A program made the position numbers and the translations under genes. A DNA stretch of 64,000 nucleotides from Kribbella jejuensis (GTDB taxonomy: Bacteria > Actinomycetota > Actinomycetes > Propionibacteriales > Kribbellaceae): assembly GCF_006715085.1 (NCBI RefSeq), contig NZ_VFMM01000002.1:868001-932000 (forward strand), given 5' to 3'. Below, piece after piece: positions 34,727 to 43,278 of this stretch. Position 1 is the stretch's first letter. Each line of letters begins with the position of its first letter. The notes under the pieces are model-generated. The model made no database searches and was not told the DNA's origin. It worked only from the letters and a program-made list of their open reading frames with translations.

Positions 34727-35488
34727 GTGACGGGTCCCGAGCAGCTGGCGGTTGTGGGTGCGGGGCTCGGGGCGGGGATTCTGACGTCGACGGTCGGCGT
34801 CGCGTCGTTGCTGAGTTTCCCGGTGCTGATCGCGTTGGGGATCCCGCCGGTGGTCGCGAACGCGTCGAACACGCTCGGTCTGCTGCCCGGCGCTCTGAGC
34901 GGCGTGTTCGGTTACCGGCGCGAGATCCGCGAGGTGCCGCAGCGGCAGGTCATCGTCGTCGTACTGGTCTGCGCCATCGGAGCGATCGGTGGCGCCGCCC
35001 TGCTGCTGGCGCTCCCGTCGAAGGTTTTCGCGGCGGCGGCGCCCTGGTTGATCCTCTTCACCTGCCTGGTCGTCGGCGTTCAGCCGTGGATCTCCCGCTG
35101 GCTGCGCGCCCGCACCGATCACCCGCACGACCTCCGCCGATCGATGTCCCCGGCAACAATTCTCGGGACGACGTTGACCGGCGTGTACGGCGGGTACTTC
35201 GGTGCCGGTGCCGGCGTGATGATGATGGCTGTTCTCGGTCTCGGCCTGGACCTCGAGCTGCGGGTGGTCAACGGGCTGAAGACCCTGGCACTGCTGGCCG
35301 CCAACCTGGTCGCCGGCGTCATCTTCCTGTTCATCGCCGACCTCAACCTCCGAGCGGCCGCCCTACTCGCCGCCGGCTCGATCGTCGGCGGCTACGCCGG
35401 CGCCCATATCGGCCGCCGCCTCCCCGCGACGTTCCTGCGCATCCTCATCGTCCTGGCAGGCATCACAGCAGCGGTGCTGATGCTCTAG
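34727..35488 (+). CDS. TauE/SafE family transporter
   Basis: 253 aa, start GTG 34727, 14 bp after the propeller gene. About 7-8 membrane segments; conserved features of the family are the GAGILTSTVGVASLLSFPVL stretch near the N-terminus and the second half GVYGGYFGAGAGVMMMAVLG, which repeat the same motif. Members export sulfite, sulfoacetate or other organic anions. No substrate evidence here. Stop codon overlaps that of the convergent YdcF gene in the tetramer CTAG. Confidence 0.9.
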   Translation: MTGPEQLAVVGAGLGAGILTSTVGVASLLSFPVLIALGIPPVVANASNTLGLLPGALSGVFGYRREIREVPQRQVIVVVLVCAIGAIGGAALLLALPSKVFAAAAPWLILFTCLVVGVQPWISRWLRARTDHPHDLRRSMSPATILGTTLTGVYGGYFGAGAGVMMMAVLGLGLDLELRVVNGLKTLALLAANLVAGVIFLFIADLNLRAAALLAAGSIVGGYAGAHIGRRLPATFLRILIVLAGITAAVLML

Positions 35489-36483
35489 ATGTGCTGCGCG
35501 ACAGCGCCGATGGCGATCACCAGGCAGATGATCCCGTTGAGGTACGGATGGCTCGCCAGCACCGCGACGAACTCACGGATCGTTGCTGTCGGCCAGTAGT
35601 ACGCGGCGGTGGGCGAGCCGACCACCTGGCCGTTGACCCGGGCCTTGCGGGCGGTCAGGGCGGCGCGGAACGCGTGGAAGTTGTTCGTGACGATCAAGCA
35701 CCGGTACGACGGAAGCAACTCGACCATCAGGTCGCGGCTGAAGGTCAGGTTCTCCCAGGTGGTCGTGGACTTGTCCTCGCGGATGATCCGGTCGTTCGGT
35801 ACGCCGCGCTCGACGAGGTACGCCGCCATCGCCTGCGACTCCGGTACGTCCTCTCCAGGCCCCTGGCCGCCCGACGTCACGATCCGCGGTGAGCGTCCGC
35901 GGCGAACAGCTCGCTCGTACACCTGCTTCGCCCGGTCGAGCCGGCTCGCCAGCAGCGGCGGCACGCGCGATCCGATCAGCCCCGCCCCGAGGACGACGAC
36001 GAAGTCGACCTTCCGCGACGACCGGACCCGGCTGTAGACGAACGCGTACACCAGAAAGCACAGGAACAGGAATGACATGTAGGTGAGTACGCCGAGCAGC
36101 ACCGACCGGACCGCGGCCAGCGGCTCCCATCCGATCTGCTGCACGAGCACGCTGAAGATCACGAACCCGATGATCCCGAGCCCGACCAGCAGCGAGAGCA
36201 GGTTTGAAAGCCGCCGGCGTTCGCGGCGCAGCATCGTGACGCCGTTGATCACCAGGAACACCGCGAGGACGCCGATCGCCACCGGGATCGCGATCACGAT
36301 CACCCACACCAGCGCGACCGCGACCGGTCTGCTCACGGTCTCGACCGTGAAGATCACGCCGAGCCCCGCGAACATCAGCGCCAGGACCAGGAAGATCCCG
36401 TTCTTGAACATCCGCCGGTCGCGCAGGAAGCTGACGCCGAAGATCAGGAACCAGAAGGCGGCGATACCGAACGAGATGACCAT
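35485..36483 (-). CDS. YdcF (DUF218) family membrane protein
   Basis: 332 aa. Four to five N-terminal membrane segments (about 1-125) precede a DUF218 domain (about 160-305) with VVLGAGLIGSRVPPLLASRLDRA, IVTSGGQGPGEDVPESQAMAAYLVERGV, ITREDKSTTTWENL-like text (IIREDKSTTTWENLTFS), and LIVTNNFHAFRAALTARK. One more hydrophobic segment is at the end. DUF218/SanA proteins are linked to envelope barrier functions; the enzyme activity is unknown. The stops of this gene and TauE share CTAG. Confidence 0.9.
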   Translation of the reverse strand: MVISFGIAAFWFLIFGVSFLRDRRMFKNGIFLVLALMFAGLGVIFTVETVSRPVAVALVWVIVIAIPVAIGVLAVFLVINGVTMLRRERRRLSNLLSLLVGLGIIGFVIFSVLVQQIGWEPLAAVRSVLLGVLTYMSFLFLCFLVYAFVYSRVRSSRKVDFVVVLGAGLIGSRVPPLLASRLDRAKQVYERAVRRGRSPRIVTSGGQGPGEDVPESQAMAAYLVERGVPNDRIIREDKSTTTWENLTFSRDLMVELLPSYRCLIVTNNFHAFRAALTARKARVNGQVVGSPTAAYYWPTATIREFVAVLASHPYLNGIICLVIAIGAVAQHI

Positions 36484-36591
36484 CGGGCGCCATCAAACCA
36501 TGCTCCGTCGCCCAGCCGGTGGAGGCTCGGGTGGTGGCCGGTGGATGGACGGCCTGAGGCCGATTCGGCGCCGGTGTGCGAGGCTGCGGGA

Positions 36592-37818
36592 ATGACGACG
36601 AACTGGGCCGGAAACGTCGAGTTCGCGAGTGAGCTGCAGCGGCCACGCACGGTCGGGGAACTGCAGGAACTCGTGGCGCGATCCGAGAAGCTGCGCGTGC
36701 TCGGCACCGGGCATTCCTTCAACCGCATCGCCGATACGACCGGGACGCTGGCCAGCGTGCAGGACCTGCCGCAGCTGATCGAGGTCGGGCAGGGCGGCGT
36801 GACCGTGTCGGCCGGGACAAGGTACGGCGAGGTCACCGCCGCGCTGCAGGCGCACGGCCTCGCGCTGCACAACCTCGGGTCGCTGCCGCACATCTCGGTC
36901 GCCGGGGCCTGCGCGACCGGTACGCACGGTTCTGGCGACACGAACGGCCCGCTCGCGGACGCGGTCAGCGCGATCACGTTCGTGAACGCCGACGGCGAGC
37001 TGGTCACGCTGGCCCGCGACGACGCCGACTTCGCGGGGTCGGTCGTCTCGCTCGGCGCGCTCGGGGTGACGGTCAGCCTCACGCTCGACGTCCAGCCGTC
37101 GTACCAAATCAGCCAGGTCGTGTACGACGCGTTGCCGGTGGGCCGGCTGCAGTCGGACTTCGCGGACGTGATGGGCAGCGCGTACAGCGTGAGCGCGTTC
37201 ACCGACTGGGTGGACCCGGACGTGATGGTGTGGCGCAAACGCCGCGAGCTGACCGAGCCCGACCAGGAGTGGCTCGGCGCGCGGCTCGCGGACGGTGCGC
37301 GGCACCCGATCAAGGTGATGCCGGCCGACTACGCGACCCAGCAGGGCGGCGTGCCCGGCCCGTGGAACGAGCGGCTCCCGCACTTCCGGCTCGAGTTCAC
37401 GCCGAGCAACGGCGACGAGCTGCAGTCGGAGTTCTTCGTACCGCGGGAGCGGGCGGCCGAGGCGGTCGACGTACTGCGGACGCTCGGCAAGCGGTTCGCG
37501 CCGGTGATCCAGGTGTCCGAGGTCCGGACGATCGCCGCCGACGACCTGTGGCTGAGCCCGAGCCAGGGCCGCGACACGGTCGCCCTGCACTTCACCTGGA
37601 TCCAGGACGAGGCAGCCGTCCGGCCGGTCGTCGCCGAGCTGGAGGAGGCGCTCGCCCCGCTGGACGCCCGCCCGCACTGGGGCAAGGTGTTCGCGGCCGA
37701 CGCGGCCACGCTCGCGGAGCGCTACCCGAAGGTGAAGGACTTCATCGCGCTCGCGGCGAAGTACGACCCGGCCGGCAAGTTCCGCAACGAGTACCTGGAC
37801 ACGTTCCTGCCGCGCTAG
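36592..37818 (+). CDS. Alditol oxidase (AldO-type FAD oxidase)
   Basis: 408 aa. Close in pattern to Streptomyces AldO: TNWAGNVEFAS at the N-terminus, VLGTGHSFN with H41 as the probable covalent-flavin His, HNLGSLPHISVAGACATGTHGSGD, GVPGPWNERLPHFRLEFTPS and ARPHWGKVF near the C-terminus. AldO oxidises xylitol, sorbitol and glycerol at C1 with release of H2O2. ATG 36592 is taken because the FAD domain starts at once; an in-frame upstream ATG lacks similarity. It stands alone between YdcF and MarR genes. Confidence 0.93.
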   Translation: MTTNWAGNVEFASELQRPRTVGELQELVARSEKLRVLGTGHSFNRIADTTGTLASVQDLPQLIEVGQGGVTVSAGTRYGEVTAALQAHGLALHNLGSLPHISVAGACATGTHGSGDTNGPLADAVSAITFVNADGELVTLARDDADFAGSVVSLGALGVTVSLTLDVQPSYQISQVVYDALPVGRLQSDFADVMGSAYSVSAFTDWVDPDVMVWRKRRELTEPDQEWLGARLADGARHPIKVMPADYATQQGGVPGPWNERLPHFRLEFTPSNGDELQSEFFVPRERAAEAVDVLRTLGKRFAPVIQVSEVRTIAADDLWLSPSQGRDTVALHFTWIQDEAAVRPVVAELEEALAPLDARPHWGKVFAADAATLAERYPKVKDFIALAAKYDPAGKFRNEYLDTFLPR

Positions 37819-37825
37819 AGCTGAG

Positions 37826-38287
37826 TTAGAGCTGATGCACGTCCTCGAGGGTCGAGGTGATCTTCCAGAGCAGGTTGCGGACGATCCGGCGGTCCTCGGG
37901 GGACAGGTTCGCGAGCGCGCGGCGGCCGGCCCGGTCGTAGACCTCCTGGACGGTGTGGGCGAGTTCGACGCCGCGGTCGGTCAGCTCGATGCCGACCTGC
38001 CGCGCGTCGGTCGCGCTCTTCACCCGCCGGACCAAGCCCGCCGCCTCCATCCGCTGGGTGGTCTTGGTCGCCGTCGGCACCTCGACGTCGAGCACCTTCG
38101 CGAGCCTTGCCACCGGCAACGATCCGTGGTGCAGCAGCTTCGCGAGCACGAGCTCCTGGCCGGTGTGCAGCTCGGTACCGGCCAGCTCCTCGGCCACCGC
38201 CTTCCGCGACGCCCGTTCGGCGAACCGCAGCGCGATCAGTACGTCGGCCTCGTCAGCCGGCGCATCGGGCGACCAGTCCTCGCTCAC
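37826..38287 (-). CDS. MarR family regulator
   Basis: 153 aa. Winged helix in the middle: LHHGSLPVARLAKVLDVEVPTATKTTQRMEAAGLVRR, then the wing with DARQVGIELTDRGVELA, between dimerisation helices. Its ATG overlaps the pncB stop by 4 bp (38284-38287), so it is translated from the pncB transcript. A role in NAD or nicotinate metabolism is thus possible but not shown. Confidence 0.92.
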   Translation of the reverse strand: MSEDWSPDAPADEADVLIALRFAERASRKAVAEELAGTELHTGQELVLAKLLHHGSLPVARLAKVLDVEVPTATKTTQRMEAAGLVRRVKSATDARQVGIELTDRGVELAHTVQEVYDRAGRRALANLSPEDRRIVRNLLWKITSTLEDVHQL

Positions 38288-39618
38288 GTATGACTCCGCG
38301 GGAGGAACGGGTTGCGCGCGTCGTAGTCACCGACGTACTCGGTCGGGATCGCGGGTTCGCCGCGGCTCAGCTGGCTGGCGTAGCGAGGGAGCTCGTCGCG
38401 AACCTTTTGGTGATGGGCCTGCGACTCGGCGGGCGTCGTCCGGCCGATGATCTTGCCGCCCTCGACCAGCGGCTTCAGCAGCACCCGGTCGTCACCGTCG
38501 TCGACCGGCTGATCGCCGACGCCGATCAGTTCGAGTTCCGCGACTCCGTCCGGGGTCCTGCGGCGCAGCGCCCACTTTCGCCCGCCGATCGAGATCTTGT
38601 CCGGGCTCTTCTTCGCCACCGGTACCAGTGCGCCGCTCGCGTCCTCGCGGGCGACCAGCTTGTACACGAACCCGCAGGTCGGGTAGCCGGAGCCGGTGAC
38701 CAGCGACGTACCGACGCCGTAGCCGTCGACGGGCGCGGGAGCGAGCGCGGCGATCTGGAACTCGTCCAGGTCGCTGGTGACGATGATCCGGGTCTTGCTC
38801 GCGCCCAGCGTGTCGAGCTGCTCGCGGACCTGCCCGGCCAGCGACGGCAGGTCGCCGGAGTCGAGTCGGACCGCGCCCAGTTCCGGGCCGGTCAGCTCGA
38901 TCGCGGCGCGGACCGCCTCCGCGACGTCGTAGGTGTCGACGAGCAGCGTCGTACCCTTCCCGAGCGCGTCGACCTGGGAGCGAAACGCGTCCTGCTCGCG
39001 GTCGTGCAGCAGCGTGAACGAGTGCGCCGCCGTACCGGTGCTGGGGATGCCGTAGCGGCGGGCCGCCTCCAGGTTCGAGGTGGCGCCGAAGCCGGCGATG
39101 TACGCCGCCAGCGCCGAGGCGACCGCGGCCTCCTCGTGGGTCCGCCGGGAACCCATCTCGATACAGGGCCGCCCACCGGCCCACCAGGTCATCCGGGACG
39201 CCGCCGACGCGACCGCGGAATCGTGGTTCAGGATCGACAAGAAAACGGTTTCCAGCAGCACCGCCTCGGCGAACGACGACTCCACCACGAGCACCGGCGA
39301 GCCCGGGAAGAAGATCTCGCCGTCGGCGTAACCGGAGATGTCACCGGTGAACCGGTAGTCGGCCAGCCAGTCCCGGGTAGCCTGGTCGACGATGCCACGA
39401 TCGGCCAGGAAGGCGATCGTCTGCTCGTCGAACCGGAACTGCTCGAGCGCGTCCAGCAGCCGGTTGACACCGGCGACCACGCCGTAGCGCCGGCCGTCGG
39501 GCAGCCGGCGGGCGAACAGCTCGAACACCGAGCGGCGCTCCGCCGTGCCGTCGGCCAGGGCGGCCTGCAGCATGGTCAGCTCGTAATGGTCGGTCAACAG
39601 GGCCGTCGAGTGGGTCAC
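38284..39618 (-). CDS. pncB: Nicotinate phosphoribosyltransferase
   Basis: 444 aa. Makes nicotinate mononucleotide from nicotinate and PRPP with ATP. Family signatures: LLTDHYELTMLQAALADG at the N-terminus, RRTHEEAAVASALAAYIAGF, GIPSTGTAAHSFTLLHD with the phospho-accepting His region, VRLDSGDLPSLAGQ, IIVTSDLDEFQI and PVDGYGVGTSLVTGSGYP. It is divergent from clpS with 49 bp between starts, as in mycobacteria (Rv1330c and Rv1331). It couples to pncA at 32 kb for NAD salvage. Confidence 0.95.
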   Translation of the reverse strand: MTHSTALLTDHYELTMLQAALADGTAERRSVFELFARRLPDGRRYGVVAGVNRLLDALEQFRFDEQTIAFLADRGIVDQATRDWLADYRFTGDISGYADGEIFFPGSPVLVVESSFAEAVLLETVFLSILNHDSAVASAASRMTWWAGGRPCIEMGSRRTHEEAAVASALAAYIAGFGATSNLEAARRYGIPSTGTAAHSFTLLHDREQDAFRSQVDALGKGTTLLVDTYDVAEAVRAAIELTGPELGAVRLDSGDLPSLAGQVREQLDTLGASKTRIIVTSDLDEFQIAALAPAPVDGYGVGTSLVTGSGYPTCGFVYKLVAREDASGALVPVAKKSPDKISIGGRKWALRRRTPDGVAELELIGVGDQPVDDGDDRVLLKPLVEGGKIIGRTTPAESQAHHQKVRDELPRYASQLSRGEPAIPTEYVGDYDARNPFLPRSHT

Positions 39619-39667
39619 AGGTGCAGCCTATTGCGAGACGGGAACCGATGATGGAGAGAATGGACAG

Positions 39668-39955
39668 GTGAGCACCGCACCGAGCGAGCTGGAGAGCCCC
39701 GAGGTCGACGAGGCGATCGAGCTGAGCCCACCCTGGGTGACGATCGTCTGGAACGACCCGGTCAACCTGATGGACTACGTCACCTTCGTCTTCCAGACGT
39801 ACTTCGGCTACTCCAAGCAGAAGGCGGAGAAGCTGATGATGCAGGTGCACTCCGAGGGCAAGTCGGCGGTGTCGAACGGCAACCGGGAAGCGATGGAACG
39901 CGACGTGGAAGCGATGCACTCCTACGGCCTGTGGGCCACCTGCGAGAAGTCGTGA
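39668..39955 (+). CDS. clpS: ATP-dependent Clp protease adaptor ClpS
   Basis: 95 aa. Core signature PPWVTIVWNDPVNLMDYVTFVFQTYFGYSKQKAEKLMMQVH with the binding pocket for N-degron substrates (conserved N-D-x-x-N-x-M-x-x-V). The protein delivers N-end-rule substrates to ClpAP/ClpCP. GTG start at 39668. The stop overlaps the next GTG by 4 bp, so clpS and the DUF2017 gene are translationally coupled. Confidence 0.95.
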   Translation: MSTAPSELESPEVDEAIELSPPWVTIVWNDPVNLMDYVTFVFQTYFGYSKQKAEKLMMQVHSEGKSAVSNGNREAMERDVEAMHSYGLWATCEKS

Positions 39956-40506
39956 CGCGGTTCCGCAAGCGCCGTAAGACCGTCGTGGTCAGTTTCGCCG
40001 AGCACGAGGCCGACATCCTGGCGAACCTGCTCCGGAACCTGGTCGAGCTGCTGTACGACGGACTGCCGCCGCGCACCACCGCGTCCGCGGACCCGCTCGA
40101 GGCGCTGCTCAGCGACACCGACGGGCCGACCTCGCCGCCCGAGGACGTCGTACTGCAGCGCTTGCTGCCGGACGCGTACAAGCAGGACGACATGGCCTCG
40201 GCGGAGTTCCGCCGGTTCACCGAGCGGGGGCTGCGCGAGGGGAAGGTCTCCGACGCCAAGCGGGTGCTGTCCGCGCTGGAGGAGTCCGGCGCCGACGAGA
40301 TCGCGCTGGAACCGGACGAGCAGCTGTCCTGGTTGCGCGCGCTGAACGACCTGCGGCTGGCGATCGGGACGCGCCTCGACATCAAGGACGAGGACGACTA
40401 CGCCATCTGGGAGAAGCTCGACGAGGACGACCCGCGGCGGCTGACCTACGACCTGTACGACTGGCTCGGGTACCTGCAGTCCGCCCTCCTGCACAACATG
40501 CGCTGA
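39952..40506 (+). CDS. DUF2017 family protein
   Basis: 184 aa. The counterpart of mycobacterial Rv1332: VSFAEHEADILANLLRNLVELL at the N-terminus, FRRFTERGLREGKVSDAKRVL in the middle, LSWLRALNDLRLAIGTRLDI and YDLYDWLGYLQSALL at the end. Helical, soluble, unknown function; constant association with clpS suggests a role in protein turnover. GTG 39952 overlaps the clpS stop. Confidence 0.92.
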   Translation: MTRFRKRRKTVVVSFAEHEADILANLLRNLVELLYDGLPPRTTASADPLEALLSDTDGPTSPPEDVVLQRLLPDAYKQDDMASAEFRRFTERGLREGKVSDAKRVLSALEESGADEIALEPDEQLSWLRALNDLRLAIGTRLDIKDEDDYAIWEKLDEDDPRRLTYDLYDWLGYLQSALLHNMR

Positions 40507-40522
40507 CCGTAGGGTTGGCCGC

Positions 40523-41500
40523 ATGGAGATGCGGCGGCTCGGGCGGACCGGGCGGGATGTTGGTGTGGTCGGGCTCGGGGCATGGCAGCTCGGGGCGGAC
40601 TGGGGTTCGGTGGACGAGAGCGACGCGCTCGCCGTACTGCGGGCTGCGATCGAGGGCGGCGTGACGTTCATCGACACCGCGGACGTGTACGGCGACGGGC
40701 GGTCGGAACGGCTCGTCGGCCAGGTACTCAAGTCGTACGACGGGCTGACCGTGGCGACCAAGATGGGTCGCCGAGTGGATCAGGTGCCGGAGAACTACAC
40801 GGCAGAGAACTTCCGCGCCTGGAACGACCGCTCCCGGCAGAACCTCGGCGTGGACACGATCGACCTGGTGCAGCTGCACTGCCCGCCGACGCCGGTCTAC
40901 TCCAACGACGCGGTCTTCGACGCGCTCGACGCGATGGTCGACGAGGGCCGGATCGCGGCGTACGGCGTCAGCGTCGAGACCTGCGCCGAGGCGCTGACCG
41001 CGATCGCCCGCCCGAACGTGGCGACGGTCCAGATCATCCTGAACGCCTTCCGTCTGAAGCCTCTCGACGAGGTCCTGCCCGCCGCGCGGGAAGCCGGCGT
41101 GGGCATCATCGCCCGCGTCCCGCTGGCCAGCGGCCTGCTGTCGGGCAAGTACGACGAACACACCACGTTCGGCCCCGACGACCACCGAACGTACAACCGT
41201 CACGGCGAGGCTTTCGACGTCGGCGAGACGTTCTCCGGCGTACCGTTCGAGACCGGCCTGGAAGCCGTCCGCCGCCTGATGCCCTGGCTCCCGGCCGGCA
41301 CCACGATGGCCCAGTTCGCCCTCCGCTGGATCCTCGACCAGCCCGGCGTCTCGGTCGTGATCCCGGGCGCCCGCAATCCCCAGCAGGTGGCCGGCAACGT
41401 GTCCGCCGCCGACCTCGATCCGTTGACGCCTGACCGCCTGGACGCTGTCCGACAGACGTACGACGAGCTGATCAGGCCGGAGATCCACGACCGCTGGTAA
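40523..41500 (+). CDS. Aldo/keto reductase
   Basis: 325 aa TIM-barrel oxidoreductase. Catalytic set: FIDTADVYGDGRSERLVG (Asp and Tyr), VATKMG (Lys), and LVQLHCPP (His). Typical of the AKR11/AKR12-like bacterial group using NADPH. In mycobacteria this slot between Rv1332 and mec holds a peptidase-like gene (Rv1333) instead, so this gene is probably a lineage-specific replacement or insertion. The 3' end has C-rich codons. Confidence 0.93.
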   Translation: MEMRRLGRTGRDVGVVGLGAWQLGADWGSVDESDALAVLRAAIEGGVTFIDTADVYGDGRSERLVGQVLKSYDGLTVATKMGRRVDQVPENYTAENFRAWNDRSRQNLGVDTIDLVQLHCPPTPVYSNDAVFDALDAMVDEGRIAAYGVSVETCAEALTAIARPNVATVQIILNAFRLKPLDEVLPAAREAGVGIIARVPLASGLLSGKYDEHTTFGPDDHRTYNRHGEAFDVGETFSGVPFETGLEAVRRLMPWLPAGTTMAQFALRWILDQPGVSVVIPGARNPQQVAGNVSAADLDPLTPDRLDAVRQTYDELIRPEIHDRW

Positions 41501-41571
41501 CGCACTGTCCGCATTGTGGACCGACTCCGTGGTTGGCGGGGCGGCGCGCCCCGCGCCCGTACCGTGGAGGC

Positions 41572-42030
41572 GTGCTGGTGATTGAGAAGGCGACGTACGA
41601 CGCGATCGTGGCGCATGCCCGGAAGGACCATCCGGACGAGGCGTGCGGGGTCGTGGCGGGCCCTGAGGGTAGCGACCGGGCGACCCGGTTCGTCCCGATG
41701 CTGAACGCTGCCATGTCGCCGACGTTCTACGAGTTCGACTCGGGTGACCTGCTCCGGCTCTACAAGGAGATGGACGAGCGCGACGAGGAGCCGGTGGTGA
41801 TCTACCACTCGCACACCGCCACCGAGGCGTACCCGTCGCGGACCGACATCAACCTCGCCCAGGAGCCGGGCGCGCACTACGTGCTGGTGTCGACGCGCGA
41901 CGGCGCGCACGACCCGGCGTACGACGGGCCGGTCGAGTTCCGCTCGTACCGGATCGTCGGCGGCGAGGTCACGGAAGAAGAAGTACGCGTGGTGGGTTCC
42001 TATACAGAAACACTCGAAGGAGAAGACTGA
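41572..42030 (+). CDS. mec: JAMM/MPN metalloprotease Mec (CysO-cysteine peptidase)
   Basis: 152 aa, start GTG 41572 after GGAGG. Complete JAMM signature: E23 in DEACGVVAG and H79-S-H81-x7-S-x2-D92 in YHSHTATEAYPSRTD, the Zn ligands. Mycobacterial Mec releases cysteine from the CysO-cysteine adduct. Gene order mec-cysO-cysM is the same as Rv1334-Rv1336. The stop is followed by cysO at once, so they are one operon. In this organism it may also have to trim CysO (see finding). Confidence 0.95.
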   Translation: MLVIEKATYDAIVAHARKDHPDEACGVVAGPEGSDRATRFVPMLNAAMSPTFYEFDSGDLLRLYKEMDERDEEPVVIYHSHTATEAYPSRTDINLAQEPGAHYVLVSTRDGAHDPAYDGPVEFRSYRIVGGEVTEEEVRVVGSYTETLEGED

Positions 42031-42031
42031 G

Positions 42032-42325
42032 ATGGCGATCGAGCTGCGCGTGCCGACGATCCTGCGCACCTACACCGGCGGCGCGAAGGCGGTCACCGGC
42101 GACGGTGCGGACCTGGCCGCGTTCATCGACGACGTGAACGGCAACCACCCGGGCCTGAAGGAGCGGATCGTCGAGGGCGACCCCGAAGAACTGCGCCGGT
42201 TCGTCAACGTCTACGTGAACGACGAGGACGTCCGGTTCACCGGCGGCCTGAAGACCGAGGTCAAGGACGGCGACGTCGTCGTCGTACTGCCCGCGGTCGC
42301 GGGTGGCTCGGTAAGCGTCGTCTGA
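42032..42325 (+). CDS. cysO: Sulfur-carrier protein CysO (ThiS/MoaD fold) with 5-residue tail
   Basis: 97 aa ubiquitin-like sulfur carrier: RVPTILRTYTGGAKAV, RFVNVYVNDEDVRFTGGL, VVVVLPAVAGG. In Mycobacterium CysO ends in the diglycine that is thiocarboxylated; here the reading frame goes on for SVSVV after G91-G92. The end overlaps the cysM start in TGATG (42323-42327), so the tail is fixed by the cysM junction. Donates sulfide to CysM for cysteine biosynthesis. Confidence 0.93.
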   Translation: MAIELRVPTILRTYTGGAKAVTGDGADLAAFIDDVNGNHPGLKERIVEGDPEELRRFVNVYVNDEDVRFTGGLKTEVKDGDVVVVLPAVAGGSVSVV

Positions 42326-43272
42326 TGCGTTTCGACAGCCTGCTCGACTCGGTCGGCGGTACGCCGCTGGTCGGGCTGCCCAAGCTGTCGCCGTCGGCCG
42401 ACGTCCGGCTCTGGGCGAAGCTCGAGGACCACAACCCGACCGGTTCGATCAAGGACCGGGCGGCGTTGCGGATGCTCCTCGACGCCGAGAAGGACGGCCG
42501 GCTGCGGCCCGGCAACACGATCCTCGAGCCGACGTCGGGCAACACCGGCATCTCGCTGGCGATGGCGGCCAAGCTCCGCGGCTACCGGATGGTCTGCGTG
42601 ATGCCGGAGAACACCTCCGAGGAGCGCCGGCAGATCCTGCGGATGTGGGGCGTCGAGATCATCTCGTCGCCGGCCGCGGGTGGGTCCAACGAAGCGGTCC
42701 GGGTCGCCAAGCAGGTCGCGGAGGACCACCCGGACTGGGTGATGCTCTACCAGTACGGCAACCCGTCGAACGCGCGCGCCCACTACGACGGCACCGCGCG
42801 CGAGATCCTCGAGGACCTCCCCTCGGTGACGCACTTCGTTGCCGGGCTCGGCACCACCGGCACGCTGATGGGCGCCGGGCGGTTCTTCCGCGAGCACAAG
42901 CCGGACGTTCGCATTGTCGCCGCCGAACCGCGGTACGGCGAACTCGTCTACGGCCTGCGCAACCTCGACGAGGGCTTCGTCCCCGAGCTGTACGACGCGA
43001 CGTTGATCGACGCGCGCTTCTCGGTCGGGCCGCGCGACGCGGTCCGCCGGGTGCGCGAACTGCTCGACAACGAGGGCATCTTCGCCGGCATCTCCACCGG
43101 CGCGATCCTGCACGCGGCACTCGGCCAGGCGGCCAAATGTGTCCGCGAAGGCGAGCCGGCCGACATCGCGTTCGTGGTCGCGGACGGTGGCTGGAAATAC
43201 CTGTCCACCGGCGCCTACGAAGGCACGATCGACGAGGCGGAAGACCGTCTCGAAGGTCAATTGTGGGCTTAA
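42325..43272 (+). CDS. cysM: CysO-dependent cysteine synthase (O-phosphoserine sulfhydrylase)
   Basis: 315 aa PLP enzyme of the cysteine synthase fold. PLP Lys is K43 (TGSIKDRAAL); phosphate-binding PTSGNTGISLAMA and GLGTTGTLMG are present. The C-terminal IFAGISTGAILHAALGQA and SVGPRDAVRRVRELL match Rv1336, which prefers O-phosphoserine and thiocarboxylated CysO. It starts at the last base of the cysO stop, translationally coupled. Confidence 0.95.
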   Translation: MRFDSLLDSVGGTPLVGLPKLSPSADVRLWAKLEDHNPTGSIKDRAALRMLLDAEKDGRLRPGNTILEPTSGNTGISLAMAAKLRGYRMVCVMPENTSEERRQILRMWGVEIISSPAAGGSNEAVRVAKQVAEDHPDWVMLYQYGNPSNARAHYDGTAREILEDLPSVTHFVAGLGTTGTLMGAGRFFREHKPDVRIVAAEPRYGELVYGLRNLDEGFVPELYDATLIDARFSVGPRDAVRRVRELLDNEGIFAGISTGAILHAALGQAAKCVREGEPADIAFVVADGGWKYLSTGAYEGTIDEAEDRLEGQLWA

Positions 43273-43278
43273 GGCAAC

